A DNA stretch of 64,000 nucleotides from Nostoc sp. NIES-3756 (GCF_001548375.1 NZ_AP017297.1:12303-76302), one strand, 5' to 3'; positions 54,894 to 63,438 are shown, counted from the stretch's first letter. Made by a program: numbers and translations. The notes: generated by a model not told the origin, from the letters alone.

Positions 54894-55277
54894 ATGCTTA
54901 CGTTTCTTCATGCCATGAAACAATTTTTACGATTACTCAAACCCAAGCTAAAAACCGTTCAACCAACTATCGAAAGTTACGGGCAACTTAGCTGTGGTGT
55001 TGACCCAGAACAAATTCAATCAGTGATGGAATGGCTGTTTGCCAGTTTGTTAGATGCTGGTTACTTTGAAAAATCGCACATCTTTTGGTGCGATGATAAG
55101 AACCCTGACTCGAACTTAGAACAAGTGGTCAAGAAAGCCATACGTCGGGGAGAGCCAATTTTCTTGTATCGCTTTGGTAGTAGAGTACAGCCACCCCCCA
55201 ACGGATACCACTGGCGCATGATGGAACACCCATCCATGAGAGTTTACCAGTTAGAAATTAAGGAACAGGGGCATTAG
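54894..55277 (+). CDS. Hypothetical protein, 127 aa
   Basis: A soluble alpha/beta chain with FLRLLKPKLKTVQPTIESYGQ near the start and IFWCDDKNPDSNLEQVV in the middle. It is divergent from the coiled-coil gene. There is no membrane segment, and I do not recognise a family. The first Met may not be the true start; ATG 54915 (MKQFLRLLK) is an alternative. Confidence 0.55.
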   Translation: MLTFLHAMKQFLRLLKPKLKTVQPTIESYGQLSCGVDPEQIQSVMEWLFASLLDAGYFEKSHIFWCDDKNPDSNLEQVVKKAIRRGEPIFLYRFGSRVQPPPNGYHWRMMEHPSMRVYQLEIKEQGH

Positions 55278-55654
55278 TTGCAGAAGTTATACCAATCTTA
55301 TATATAGATGTCATAGAGATTTTCGATTAACGCGACGTATCCTTATCTCGGCGGACACCCTTTATCGACACATTGACCCCGCTAGAGGGAGTTATACGGG
55401 CGATTCGATTTAAGAGTGAGTGATCGCTCTAATATGTAGTAATCATCTTAAAAGTTACAAAAAATATTCTTATTTTAGTTTTTGTAGCAAATTCTGTAAT
55501 TGGCAAAGAATATACTGAATTTCATATGTGGAATTAGGTAGTTTTTCTAGAGTATTTTTATCTATTCTCCAAAAAATGGCATGAGCCAGAACAACTTTTG
55601 GGTATTTATCGGCATAAACAGTTAACCGTGTAAGAAGTAAGGATTTTAAATCAA
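55278..55654. other. Intergenic stretch with possible gene remnant
   Basis: No clear gene. The reverse strand of 55470-55640 reads VYADKYPKVVLAHAIFWRIDK..., which looks coding but lacks a start codon of its own, so it may be a remnant of a lost gene (see the next entry). Confidence 0.35.
55470..55640 (-). pseudogene. Possible gene remnant, reverse strand
   Basis: About 56 codons with a plausible composition (YADKYPKVVLAHAIFWRID, EKLPNSTYEIQYILCQL) ending in a stop. The frame continues upstream only as sequence antisense to the neighbouring gene. A truncated gene is more likely than an intact one. Low confidence. Confidence 0.25.
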
Positions 55655-56113
55655 ATGAGTAAAGGAAAAGAAGTCGGAACTGCGGCCACCCTATTAGCGG
55701 CGGCAGGAGGAGCAGCATCTCAAACTACATCAGTAACTATGCCAGCATGGGTAGGAACTGCAAGTGCTTTTTTAGCTACGCCTGGAGGTGTAGTAGTCAT
55801 TGCTGGTGTCAGTGTGATTGCAGTTGGTGTGCTTGTGTGGAAACTATCATCTACATCATCAAGTACAACTTCTATCAACCCTCATCAGTCTAGCTCTGAC
55901 TCATTAAAAACCACTAATCTTCAACCCATCACACCTATTCCTCAAAACAATAGTGGTGGTTTAAATCTTCAAGTTGTTATGAACAATAATATTAACTTTT
56001 TGTTTGACGGGAAAGCGTTTAGCTTAGTTACTCTCGGTATATGCTTTGCAATCATTTGTGCTTCCATCATTATTTACTTATGGAAAATCCAGCCTCATGC
56101 TCCTATTAGCTAG
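55655..56113 (+). CDS. Small membrane protein, two spans
   Basis: 152 residues. The first membrane span is at about 43-63 (LATPGGVVVIAGVSVIAVGVLVW) and the second at about 122-146 (FSLVTLGICFAIICASIIIYLW), with a Ser/Thr/Asn-rich loop between them. AAGGA lies 10 nt before ATG 55655. It stands alone. Not recognised. Confidence 0.55.
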   Translation: MSKGKEVGTAATLLAAAGGAASQTTSVTMPAWVGTASAFLATPGGVVVIAGVSVIAVGVLVWKLSSTSSSTTSINPHQSSSDSLKTTNLQPITPIPQNNSGGLNLQVVMNNNINFLFDGKAFSLVTLGICFAIICASIIIYLWKIQPHAPIS

Positions 56114-56226
56114 AACCTATCGACAAGATGATTAAAACATAATATTCCCACTACAATTCCTGTGTAATGTAGGTTGATTCTGGTAACAATCCCGACATAT
56201 CCAAAACACGCTGTAGATCAATCAAT

Positions 56227-56255
56227 AACAAACTCTGAAACTTACAGAGTTTGTT
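56227..56255. terminator. 11-bp hairpin after the ParA/RHH operon
   Basis: AACAAACTCTG (56227-56237) and CAGAGTTTGTT (56245-56255) pair perfectly over a 7-nt loop, ending 2 nt from the RHH-gene stop. No long T-run follows. The arms share sequence with the repeats near the other end of the operon, so it may also be a protein-binding site. Confidence 0.5.
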
Positions 56256-56257
56256 AC

Positions 56258-57307
56258 TTACAGATTTAATGAGCTTCGTAACTCATCTTCTGTAGTACCT
56301 TGAAGTTCCGAAGCTTTACTCAGTAGTAAATCCACTGCAACACGAATCAAAGTATTATCTGTTAGTCTTTCACCACCTTTAACTCGTTTTGTTCTATTTA
56401 ATTTACGGGTTAGATCAGTGAGTGCGTCAATCTGATCCTGTCTCAATCGTGTTTCCTTACGCTCCAATTTTAAATACTTCGGAAGTTCGGTACTCTGTAA
56501 GTCTGTATCTTTCAAACTTTGTAACTTTGTAGCTTTGTTGACTTCTTCACCCTCCCGCTTAATAGCAATTTCCTTATCCTTAGAAGAAACAGACTCTGCA
56601 ACTTCCGAAGTCTGTAAGTCTGTAACGTTGGGAGTCTGTTGTTCTGTAACTTTATCTCGCACTTCACTCGGAGTTTCCACTAAACTATCGGACTTTGTGA
56701 CTTCGGTAGTCTGTAAGTCTGTAATATTGGAAGTCTGTTGTTCTGTAACTGCTTCTGCTGTTGAGTCTGTTCTACTTGAGAATCTCGGTTGACTTACAGG
56801 CTCTGCAACTTCCGAAGTCTGTAAGTTTGTAATATTGGAAGTCTGTTGTTCTGTAACTGCTTCTGCTGTTGAGTCTGTTCTACTTGAGAATCTCGGTTGA
56901 CTTACAGGTTTTGTAACTTGCGAAGTTTGTAAGTCTGTAACGTTGGAAGTCTGTTGTTCTGTAAATTTATCTTCTACTTCACTCGGAGTTTCCAATAAAC
57001 TTTCTGACTTTGTAATTTCCGAAGTCTGTAAGTCTGTAACATCGGCAGTCTGTTGTTCTGTTGCTGCTTCTAGTGTTGAGTCTGTTCTGCTTGAAGATTC
57101 CGATTGACTTACAGGCTTTGTAACTTCCGAAGTCTGTAAGTTTGTAATATTGGAAGTCTGTTGTTCTGTAATTTTATCTTCTGCTTCACCTGGATTTGCT
57201 GACAAACTATCGGACTTTGTAACTTCCGAAGTCTGTAAGTTTGACTCTCTGATTTTCTGCGTTTCTTCTTGAACGAGATCAGATAAACGACGGCGTGCCT
57301 TAGCCAT
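56258..57307 (-). CDS. Repeat-rich ParB-like partner with C-terminal RHH-type domain
   Basis: 349 residues. Two alternating repeat types of 32-37 residues (TEQQTSN.TDLQTSEV.. followed either by VSQPRFSSRTDSTAEAV or by SDSLVETPSEVRDK) make six full copies and two degraded ones. The C-terminal 75 residues (RLRQDQIDALTDLTRKLNR, then TDNTLIRVAVDLLLSKA) look like a helical DNA-binding domain. It overlaps parA by 8 nt, as a ParB/ParG-type partner does. The repeats are Thr/Ser/Gln-rich and probably disordered. At DNA level the repeats carry GTCTGTAA elements similar to the parA upstream region. Confidence 0.65.
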   Translation of the reverse strand: MAKARRRLSDLVQEETQKIRESNLQTSEVTKSDSLSANPGEAEDKITEQQTSNITNLQTSEVTKPVSQSESSSRTDSTLEAATEQQTADVTDLQTSEITKSESLLETPSEVEDKFTEQQTSNVTDLQTSQVTKPVSQPRFSSRTDSTAEAVTEQQTSNITNLQTSEVAEPVSQPRFSSRTDSTAEAVTEQQTSNITDLQTTEVTKSDSLVETPSEVRDKVTEQQTPNVTDLQTSEVAESVSSKDKEIAIKREGEEVNKATKLQSLKDTDLQSTELPKYLKLERKETRLRQDQIDALTDLTRKLNRTKRVKGGERLTDNTLIRVAVDLLLSKASELQGTTEDELRSSLNL

Positions 57308-57929
57308 GAGTATTCACCTCTCTTAAAAGCTCATCAGCAATACGCCGATAATCCCCTTCGGCTTCACGAGCCACTTTTCCCCGAACTTGAGTAATTGGTA
57401 TGCCATCAAGAGCAGCTTGTTCATGAACAGCATAAGCCCTAACAAATCCGTTAAATGCAGGAATACCCCCTTGCATCAATGCTTGTTGAGCATCAAGCGC
57501 CTTACCTAAACTACGCGGATCAACACGGGTTAATAAAACTCGGAACTTAACTTTTGCTGGCATTATTGATGCTTGTACTGTTTCTATTAGCGCCTGAAGA
57601 TCCATTGGGGCTGGCGGAGATGGCAGCACAACAAAATCAGCTGCATCGATAGTAATTTTCAGTGCATCAAAGTGGAGTGCTGGCGGAGTGTCCACGATAA
57701 TAAAATCAAAGCCTTTTACCTTTTTAAGTTTTAACAACTCATTTGTATCCGTTTCCTTGGCTAGTTCAAAATCTCGCTCATTGCGCTCTGCCCACCAAGT
57801 AGCAGAACCTTGAGGATCTGCATCTACCAATAATACTTTTGATTTCTCAGCAAGGATGGCTGCTAGATTGACGCTAGTTGTCGTCTTAGCTGACCCTCCC
57901 TTTCCGTTCACAATAGCAATAATACGCAC
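57300..57929 (-). CDS. parA: ParA-like partition ATPase
   Basis: 209 residues. A deviant Walker A NGKGGSAKTTT lies at about 8-18 and the DADPQGSAT motif at about 38-46, followed by FIIVDTPPA. There is no N-terminal HTH, so it fits the small type Ib ParA class. ParA dimers bind nucleoid DNA and position plasmids with their partner. The gene leads the two-gene operon; repeats at 57930-58014 lie upstream. Confidence 0.92.
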   Translation of the reverse strand: MRIIAIVNGKGGSAKTTTSVNLAAILAEKSKVLLVDADPQGSATWWAERNERDFELAKETDTNELLKLKKVKGFDFIIVDTPPALHFDALKITIDAADFVVLPSPPAPMDLQALIETVQASIMPAKVKFRVLLTRVDPRSLGKALDAQQALMQGGIPAFNGFVRAYAVHEQAALDGIPITQVRGKVAREAEGDYRRIADELLREVNTHG

Positions 57930-57939
57930 ATCCTGACTC

Positions 57940-58014
57940 CGTAACTCTGTTAGTCTGTAACTTAGTAACTCTGTAAGTTTGTAAGTAACGAATATACTAA
58001 CTTACAGAGTTTGT
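57940..58014. repeat. Repeats upstream of parA, candidate centromere or operator
   Basis: GTAACTCTGT and TCTGTAAG elements repeat between 57940 and 57990. ACTCTGTAAG (57968-57977) is inverted as CTTACAGAGT (58001-58010). AACTTACAGAGTTTGT at 57999-58014 recurs at 56239-56254 on the other side of the operon. Confidence 0.6.
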
Positions 58015-58112
58015 ATGTCAATAGTACGTCATAGGGCGGACAAGACCAACTTGGTTTTTATCTGGCTGACCTCACCAACAGGGGATTCGGATCAGCAGGC
58101 ATACAGGCTGTT

Positions 58113-58256
58113 ATGGCTATAGCAGATCATTGTGTAAAGGAAAAACTTGCAACCGTCAACGCTGACCCAGAAGTAACCCAAGCATTGTTAAATCGATTTA
58201 ACCGTGCTATGGCAGACTTGACGGTGGTGGTAGAGTATCTTGAGGAAGAAAATTAA
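58113..58256 (+). CDS. Small ORF, 47 aa
   Basis: MAIADHCVKEKLA..., ending in VVEYLEEEN, with a coding-like composition and a helical plan. The same frame is open upstream for about 30 codons (QLGFYLADLTNRGFGS), also coding-like, without a start, so it may be the end of a longer lost gene. No ribosome site is seen before ATG 58113. Confidence 0.4.
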   Translation: MAIADHCVKEKLATVNADPEVTQALLNRFNRAMADLTVVVEYLEEEN

Positions 58257-58405
58257 TATATTAGAAAATACAGTAACCTGTAGACTTAGGTATCGTCGTT
58301 AGGATTGGTACAGAGCGTATCCCAACTGCGGTTTCATCCCATAAATCTACTCTATAAAATGTGAATTAGCTCCAAATAAACTGAACTTATTGTCAGATAA
58401 AAACA

Positions 58406-58813
58406 ATGAATATTGAACAGACTGTCTTAGAAGTTTCAGGAGTAGAAATCACCAAAACCCTCTTAGTAGATTTACAAAAACTCTCCTCTTACTCTGGAGA
58501 ACCAATAGCCGCCGTCTATGCAGACAATCTACTCCGTACCATGCGCTCTTTACGCGATAAATTACCTTTTGACCCCTATACAGAAGTGGTAATGACACTG
58601 CATGATGCACTCTTCTTTGAAAACAGATGGATTGATTACAATGCCAATCAGTACAAGGGAGTTTGTGAATTACTTACGTCCCTAGTGAATCAAGAAACAA
58701 TCAACAATTTCTCAGTTGAGTCAGCTATTTTAACTTTAGAAAACTTAGGTTTTGATCCCCTACCATTCGGTGTAAACCTTGACGATAACCTAGATACAGA
58801 TGAAGATGAGTAA
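58406..58813 (+). CDS. Hypothetical acidic protein, 135 aa
   Basis: A helical protein with a strongly acidic tail (NLDDNLDTDEDE). The middle has PFDPYTEVVMTLHDALFFEN. No motif recognised. It probably stands alone; the next gene is convergent. Confidence 0.6.
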   Translation: MNIEQTVLEVSGVEITKTLLVDLQKLSSYSGEPIAAVYADNLLRTMRSLRDKLPFDPYTEVVMTLHDALFFENRWIDYNANQYKGVCELLTSLVNQETINNFSVESAILTLENLGFDPLPFGVNLDDNLDTDEDE

Positions 58814-58883
58814 TAACCCAGAATGGATGATAGTTCTAGTCCCGAAGAACAAGAGAAATTTTATTCAGTTAGTAATATTACAA

Positions 58884-59504
58884 TCAAATTAATTCACCAA
58901 GTTTCTTTAGTACACTTAAAACCTGCTGAAATTCATTTTGTTTTTCTATTGATAAAGCATCAGACCGAGCATATTTTGGCTTTTCTGCCTGAACTAGCTT
59001 GACAAAAACAAACTCTCTACCGTTGATAAGTAACCCAAAAGTCGGTCGTTCAACATTGGGAGTGTCGAGCATATAAGCAAGTGCTTGAGGTAGTGCAGAT
59101 ATTACATCAAATTTAGTGCTTTTAGATTCAATAACAAGTATCCAAAGCCTTTTATTTACGACTAAAACATCAATACTACCTTTAACAATAACACTTTCAT
59201 CAATAGCAGAAATTTCAGTAGAGGTTTCTGTTTCAATCTCGAAATTAGGTTGATAAAAACCAGCTAAATCAAGCAGTGGAGACAGTACAACCATCTTCAC
59301 TACTTCTTCTGACATGGGACGGCGTTTAGTTAAGTTTAAATAATTACTTTTTACTCGTTCTAAAGATAATTGTTCGTTATCCGTTAGTAAGGGTAAATTT
59401 TCTGTCCATTCTGTGAAAAATTCAGTGTTGGGAACTAACTCCAACCCAAAATTTTCCTCTAGTTCGTAAAGACTGATATCCCGCGCTTGGATTGTTTGTA
59501 CCAT
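58884..59504 (-). CDS. PD-(D/E)XK nuclease-like protein (restriction-subunit-R-like)
   Basis: 206 residues. The core VKGSIDVLVVNKRLWILVIESKS has the D...ExK pattern (Asp in GSIDVL, Glu-Ser-Lys). The N-terminal part (RPMSEEVVKMVVLSPLLDLAGF) precedes it in the same way as in cyanobacterial proteins often annotated as type I restriction R subunits. There is no motor domain and no methylase nearby, so it is not a complete type I system. It could act alone, in DNA repair or defence. Confidence 0.65.
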   Translation of the reverse strand: MVQTIQARDISLYELEENFGLELVPNTEFFTEWTENLPLLTDNEQLSLERVKSNYLNLTKRRPMSEEVVKMVVLSPLLDLAGFYQPNFEIETETSTEISAIDESVIVKGSIDVLVVNKRLWILVIESKSTKFDVISALPQALAYMLDTPNVERPTFGLLINGREFVFVKLVQAEKPKYARSDALSIEKQNEFQQVLSVLKKLGELI

Positions 59505-59793
59505 AATTAGTTGAAAATAAGGGATACATCAGTATTATACAGCAGTAAACAGGGTTGAAATCTCTTGGTATACAGGTTTGTGGCGATGCTGTCATTGCTT
59601 TAAATGCACCTCGGAATATGCAACTGGAACATACTGATAATTCTTTTGACTATTTATGTCCCGCGATTAATCAACCTCATTACAAACATCCGTCAGAAAA
59701 TCAGATAGTTACTAATATATAAAGTCATGACAAACAATAATTGTGACACCCAGAACTAATCAACAAGCGGATCGCTTTGGCAACTAGACACCA
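59505..59793. other. Intergenic stretch with a short coding-like frame
   Basis: A 55-codon frame from TTG 59555 to 59722 (MKSLGIQVCGDAVI..., ending NQPHYKHPSENQIVTNI) looks coding but has no ribosome site. It is probably a gene remnant. Nothing else is evident. Confidence 0.3.
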
Positions 59794-60762
59794 TCAAACC
59801 AAATCCGCCAACACACTACTCACCTTCAACTGGTGCTGCTGTCGATTGTCGTCATAAATCATCAACGTCTCCAACTTGATGTGCCGACTCATCTTCTGCA
59901 CCTCCCGCACACTCTGCCCCGCATCCAACGCCGCCGTAATTGAACTGTGCCGAATGCGGTGCGGTGATAACGGCTTAGTAATATTCGCCTGTTTGGCCCG
60001 TGTTCTCACCATCTTGGCCAGCCCCGTATCTGATAAAGGATGCCCCGGCGTATTCTTATCTAACGCCACAAACAACGCATCTTTAGTTGATGCTAACCCC
60101 CGAAACACCAACCAATAACAAATTGCATCCCTAGTCTTGGGAGTCAAATCAATCGCCTCTCGCTGACTACCCCTGCCCTTACCCAAAACCATGAGTTTGC
60201 TATTTTGACGGTCAAAATCACCCATCTTTAATTTTCCAATCTCCCCCCGGCGCAGCGCATTATCCCAAAGCAAGCGCAGCAAAGCATAATCCCTGACTCC
60301 CTTCGCCGTTGTCCGATCGCAAGTCAAAAGAATCTGCTTAAATTCTTGGGGAGTAACACCAGTGGTATCTCGATATTTAATAACAGTCTCACCCTTGATA
60401 TCCTCCAAGGTGTAACCACAAACCCCCAACACCCTACCTTGATGCACCAGCGCCCGTAGAGCTGCTAACCGTCGGTTAACCGTAGCCTCCGATAACCCCT
60501 GCTCAATCAGCTTGGCTTTGTACTTAACCACCCACCCCAAGGCTTGCGCCCCCGGCAGTGCCAAAAATCGTACCACCCATTCCGCAGTCGATTCCACCCC
60601 AAACATCCTGGCAAAAAAATCTTTAATGTCCCAGTCATAGGCCCTACGGGTGGACTGACTACGCTTCTGTGCCAACAACATCGCCAACACATCCGGTTGA
60701 GTCCACCAATCCATTACCGAAGGCAGAGTATCATTATTGACTTTTACGATGCGACCAGACAT
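59794..60762 (-). CDS. Tyrosine recombinase (XerC/D-like)
   Basis: 322 residues. The catalytic set is complete: Arg171 in NALRRGEIGKL, Lys195 in LGKGRG, HRIR with His268 and Arg271, His294 in MSRHIKLETL, and Tyr303 in MIYDD. The N-terminal SAM-like domain (about 15-125) binds the core site. Such enzymes resolve plasmid dimers or integrate elements. A Xer-like site lies 8 bp before the start codon at 60770-60799. The gene has higher GC than its neighbours. Confidence 0.9.
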   Translation of the reverse strand: MSGRIVKVNNDTLPSVMDWWTQPDVLAMLLAQKRSQSTRRAYDWDIKDFFARMFGVESTAEWVVRFLALPGAQALGWVVKYKAKLIEQGLSEATVNRRLAALRALVHQGRVLGVCGYTLEDIKGETVIKYRDTTGVTPQEFKQILLTCDRTTAKGVRDYALLRLLWDNALRRGEIGKLKMGDFDRQNSKLMVLGKGRGSQREAIDLTPKTRDAICYWLVFRGLASTKDALFVALDKNTPGHPLSDTGLAKMVRTRAKQANITKPLSPHRIRHSSITAALDAGQSVREVQKMSRHIKLETLMIYDDNRQQHQLKVSSVLADLV

Positions 60763-60769
60763 AAAAACT

Positions 60770-60799
60770 AGGTTACGATAATGTCCCTTTACGTAACCT
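60770..60799. other. Candidate recombination site (Xer-like 12-6-12)
   Basis: AGGTTACGATAA and TTTACGTAACCT are inverted copies (10 of 12) around a 6-bp centre TGTCCC, the layout of dif/cer core sites. It lies directly before the recombinase start. An operator for autoregulation is the alternative. Confidence 0.55.
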
Positions 60800-60803
60800 T
60801 ATA

Positions 60804-60816
60804 TCCCAATTTGGGA
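60804..60816. repeat. Short palindrome TCCCAATTTGGGA
   Basis: 6-bp arms around one base, 4 bp beyond the Xer-like site. Possibly part of the same regulatory or accessory region. Confidence 0.4.
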
Positions 60817-61017
60817 CACAAAGCCTAGCGTTTTTACCTGTTTGCCCCAAAGTTGATCTATCTGCCCCAAAAAACGCACGAACGCCTTCAATTGGGTCAT
60901 CACTCCTTACTAGCCATTTCGGATATTCACAAATACTTTTACCGCTCTGTAAAAATCCATAACGTTCAGTAAATAGATTACGTTGTTCGTTTTTTCTGCG
61001 GTGCGCTCAAGTACCCT

Positions 61018-61053
61018 GTTCTAGCTACATATAATTTATTATATAGCTAGAAC
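61018..61053. repeat. Inverted repeat GTTCTAGCTA...TAGCTAGAAC
   Basis: Perfect 10-bp arms (61018-61027 and 61044-61053) with a 16-bp AT-rich spacer. A similar inverted repeat lies at 62821-62872, 1.8 kb away. Confidence 0.6.
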
Positions 61054-61253
61054 TACACAGAAGACGCAGATTCATGGGCAATCTTCCCCAGATGACGCTC
61101 GGTGAGGAAAAGTTATCCCTGCGATCGCCTACGCTGCACTGTATGACACTTAAATTTTCCAACTAATATTATCATACCCCAAGATAGACACATTTTGAAA
61201 AAGTTGCAGCACACTGGTAAGAGCCAATTCGACTTTTAAATGATGGTGTGCCA

Positions 61254-62186
61254 ATGTGGTTAAAATACGGTGTAGATAAAGATGGCTATCTAGTATGTAT
61301 TGAAGATGTCAGCAGTGGTAAAACTTTACTTAAGTGTCCTTATTGCCAGGGTGGTTTAATTGCTAAAAAAGGTAAAGTCAAAGAACATCATTTTGCCCAT
61401 GATGACGAAACTTGTCACCCTGTAGCTAAAAGGGAATTTCCCACTGTACCACTATATGACAATTTTAATATTGAACTAGCTGGTAAAGATTTAAAGCAAT
61501 TAAAACTGCTGTGGAGAGAATACGGAGCTAAAAATTATCCTATTAGTGGTGACTTAGTATTTCCTGGCTTATTGAAAGCTGGAGTATTAAGAAAAAACAT
61601 ATATTTAAAACCAACGGGTTATGAATTTAGTAATTTGGGGAAAATTCCTGTGGGAGCTTTAGATTTCCAGGGATTCAACGCAGTGCAAGAACCGCTAATA
61701 CTGAAAAAACTGCTGAAATTAGAGTTAGCTTTGAAACACGCTCAACATAAAAATGCCATTGATTTGGAATACAGACTAACAGATTTAAAATTGTACTGCG
61801 CTCAACTTAAACGCATCTTATCTTGCATACTGTATTTTTTAGAAATTAAAACTAATATCGGCACTTTATACAAAATAGGAGTTACCACTAGACCCATTAT
61901 CAAGCGAATAGCAGAGGTAGAAAGAGATTTAATTCCACACTACGGCACTGTTACTATTAAAGTATTGGATAGTTGGGCGCACAGGGGCAATGTAGAGTTA
62001 TATTTTAAACACCGCTATCTAGAATTTAATCATCCCATTGGGAGTTTAACAGAGTATTACAAATTTAATGCAGAAAATATCAAAATTGTCTTAAGCGAGT
62101 TACAACAAATGCAACCTAAAGCACTTTCTCAAGAAGAAATAAAGATTCTTGAAGATAATTCAAGCTTAATCCAAATTGCTGTGTAG
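61254..62186 (+). CDS. CoiA-like zinc domain fused to GIY-YIG nuclease domain
   Basis: 310 residues from ATG 61254; a GTG 6 nt earlier is also in frame. The N-terminal part has LLKCPYCQGGLIAKKG and VKEHHFAH at about 28-53, as in the CoiA nuclease-like family. The C-terminal part has GTLYKIGVTTRPIIKRIAEVE at about 203-223, a GIY-YIG (T5orf172/Mug113-like) motif. A predicted helical coiled region links them. GIY-YIG domains cut DNA. Possible roles are plasmid defence or recombination; not specified by context. Confidence 0.65.
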   Translation: MWLKYGVDKDGYLVCIEDVSSGKTLLKCPYCQGGLIAKKGKVKEHHFAHDDETCHPVAKREFPTVPLYDNFNIELAGKDLKQLKLLWREYGAKNYPISGDLVFPGLLKAGVLRKNIYLKPTGYEFSNLGKIPVGALDFQGFNAVQEPLILKKLLKLELALKHAQHKNAIDLEYRLTDLKLYCAQLKRILSCILYFLEIKTNIGTLYKIGVTTRPIIKRIAEVERDLIPHYGTVTIKVLDSWAHRGNVELYFKHRYLEFNHPIGSLTEYYKFNAENIKIVLSELQQMQPKALSQEEIKILEDNSSLIQIAV

Positions 62187-62304
62187 TGTTAGTACAACAT
62201 CGTAGTAAATGCTTAAATGTCAAACAAAATTGCAAAAATTAGCAGACACAACTAAATCAAAAATAGATTGCATAAATATCAAAAGAAAAGGATAAAAATC
62301 AGAA

Positions 62305-62667
62305 ATGGATATCAAGAGTGAAAACTATACTGGTTTTAAAAATTGGTCAAAGCAAGTTGCATCTTGGCCATGCGTTTCTCCTATAGTTTCGATTGACATT
62401 GACCAAGAACGTAGTTGCGTGTGGTTTAATGTAGGTGGCGAAAATCGTCATCTTGTTAGGTACGATATTTTTTCCAAGATGGGTGGTTGGGAAAGTGGTC
62501 ATGAGGCTAATGCTGCTGCTAATCCATCAGCTTTCTCTCTAGAAGAAGCCAAAGATTTATATAATCTACTTATTACTGACAAGATGAATAATGAAGTTAA
62601 GTCAATTTTAACTCTTGTTGCACTTGCTAAGAAACATGAAAATAGTTCTCAAAATTTAATAAAATAG
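62305..62667 (+). CDS. Hypothetical protein, 120 aa
   Basis: A soluble protein with WPCVSPIVSIDIDQERSCVWF in the first half and an acidic helix later (FSLEEAKDLYNLL). AAAAGGA lies before ATG 62305. Not recognised. Confidence 0.55.
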   Translation: MDIKSENYTGFKNWSKQVASWPCVSPIVSIDIDQERSCVWFNVGGENRHLVRYDIFSKMGGWESGHEANAAANPSAFSLEEAKDLYNLLITDKMNNEVKSILTLVALAKKHENSSQNLIK

Positions 62668-62820
62668 CAGAGATATTCTGCAAGTTAAAAATAATCAGCA
62701 GGTAATTTGCAAGGCAAGTATTTAAAATATTACCTAGTTTTGATTACTGGTTTGAAGTAAACGAATGCAGCTTTAATTTTCGGTGTTCTGAAGCTTTGTT
62801 AAATTATACAGTTTAGCTAA

Positions 62821-62872
62821 CGCTTCTAGTTCTAGCTATAATAATTTTATTTAAAAGCTAGAACTAAAAGCG
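62821..62872. repeat. Inverted repeat CGCTTCTAGTTCTAGCT...
   Basis: 17-bp arms (62821-62837 and 62856-62872), 16 of 17 matched, with an 18-bp AT-rich spacer. It shares the GTTCTAGCT core with the repeat at 61018. It lies about 58 bp before the next gene. Confidence 0.6.
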
Positions 62873-62930
62873 GAGTTACTAAAACGCTGAGTTGCATTTA
62901 CAATTTACGATTTAGACCTTTTTCTAGGGA

Positions 62931-63422
62931 ATGAAGATAAAAGCGCTCATTATGGAAATAACTCCAGATGATTATAAAGAATGTCCTCTTGGTTATTCTT
63001 GTACGAAATATGATGAAAAAAATGAATATGGTAGGCCAATATGGCATAAATGCCCAAATGCTGATTACTGTAAAGCCTTAACAGAGGCTTGGTATTTGCC
63101 TTTTGAAATTGACGAAGAAGGAATGACTGTCAAAATTGACTTACCTCATAATTATCATGAGGAAGTGTTTGACGAGTACATGAAATCATATGGTTGGGCT
63201 GAAGCGTGGGATTTTCCCTATTGTGTAGGTGGGCATTTTCACTTTTATACAGTTGGACATGAGTTGCTAGTAGTTAGAAATGAATTTGATTATGGCTTTG
63301 CTGTAGCTATTGATATGGAAAGAAGGCATGATGTCTGTAAGTTTTATAAATACATAATTGATGACCAGGGTTTTTGGTGGTTCCCTGGTGGTCATGGTAA
63401 ACCGCCAAAATTTAAAGACTAA
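62931..63422 (+). CDS. Hypothetical protein, 163 aa
   Basis: The N-terminal part has four cysteines (KECPLGYSCTK, HKCPNADYCKA), a probable zinc or disulfide unit. The rest is aromatic-rich (YGWAEAWDFPYCVGGHFHFY). ATG 62952 is an alternative start. It is convergent with the UvrD-like gene, with 16 nt between stops. Not recognised. Confidence 0.55.
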   Translation: MKIKALIMEITPDDYKECPLGYSCTKYDEKNEYGRPIWHKCPNADYCKALTEAWYLPFEIDEEGMTVKIDLPHNYHEEVFDEYMKSYGWAEAWDFPYCVGGHFHFYTVGHELLVVRNEFDYGFAVAIDMERRHDVCKFYKYIIDDQGFWWFPGGHGKPPKFKD

Positions 63423-63438
63423 CCTGTTAGATTGCCTT

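Larger units (their letters stand above)
60763..61253. other. Intergenic region around recombination site and inverted repeat
   Basis: Holds the Xer-like site, the short palindrome and the inverted repeat at 61018-61053. A HIP1 site lies at about 61121. No gene seen. Confidence 0.4.

Noticed and set aside
56600..57250. Repeats of about 105 bp, possible CRISPR or VNTR
   Set aside because: They lie within an intact frame and encode alternating 32-37 residue units; there is no constant repeat with unique spacers.
58823..59002. 59-codon ORF starting MDDSSSPEEQEKF
   Set aside because: Most of it is antisense to the PD-(D/E)XK gene; the start may be a remnant.
58884..59504. Complete type I restriction system
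   Set aside because: Only one nuclease-like gene is present; there is no methylase, specificity or motor gene next to it.
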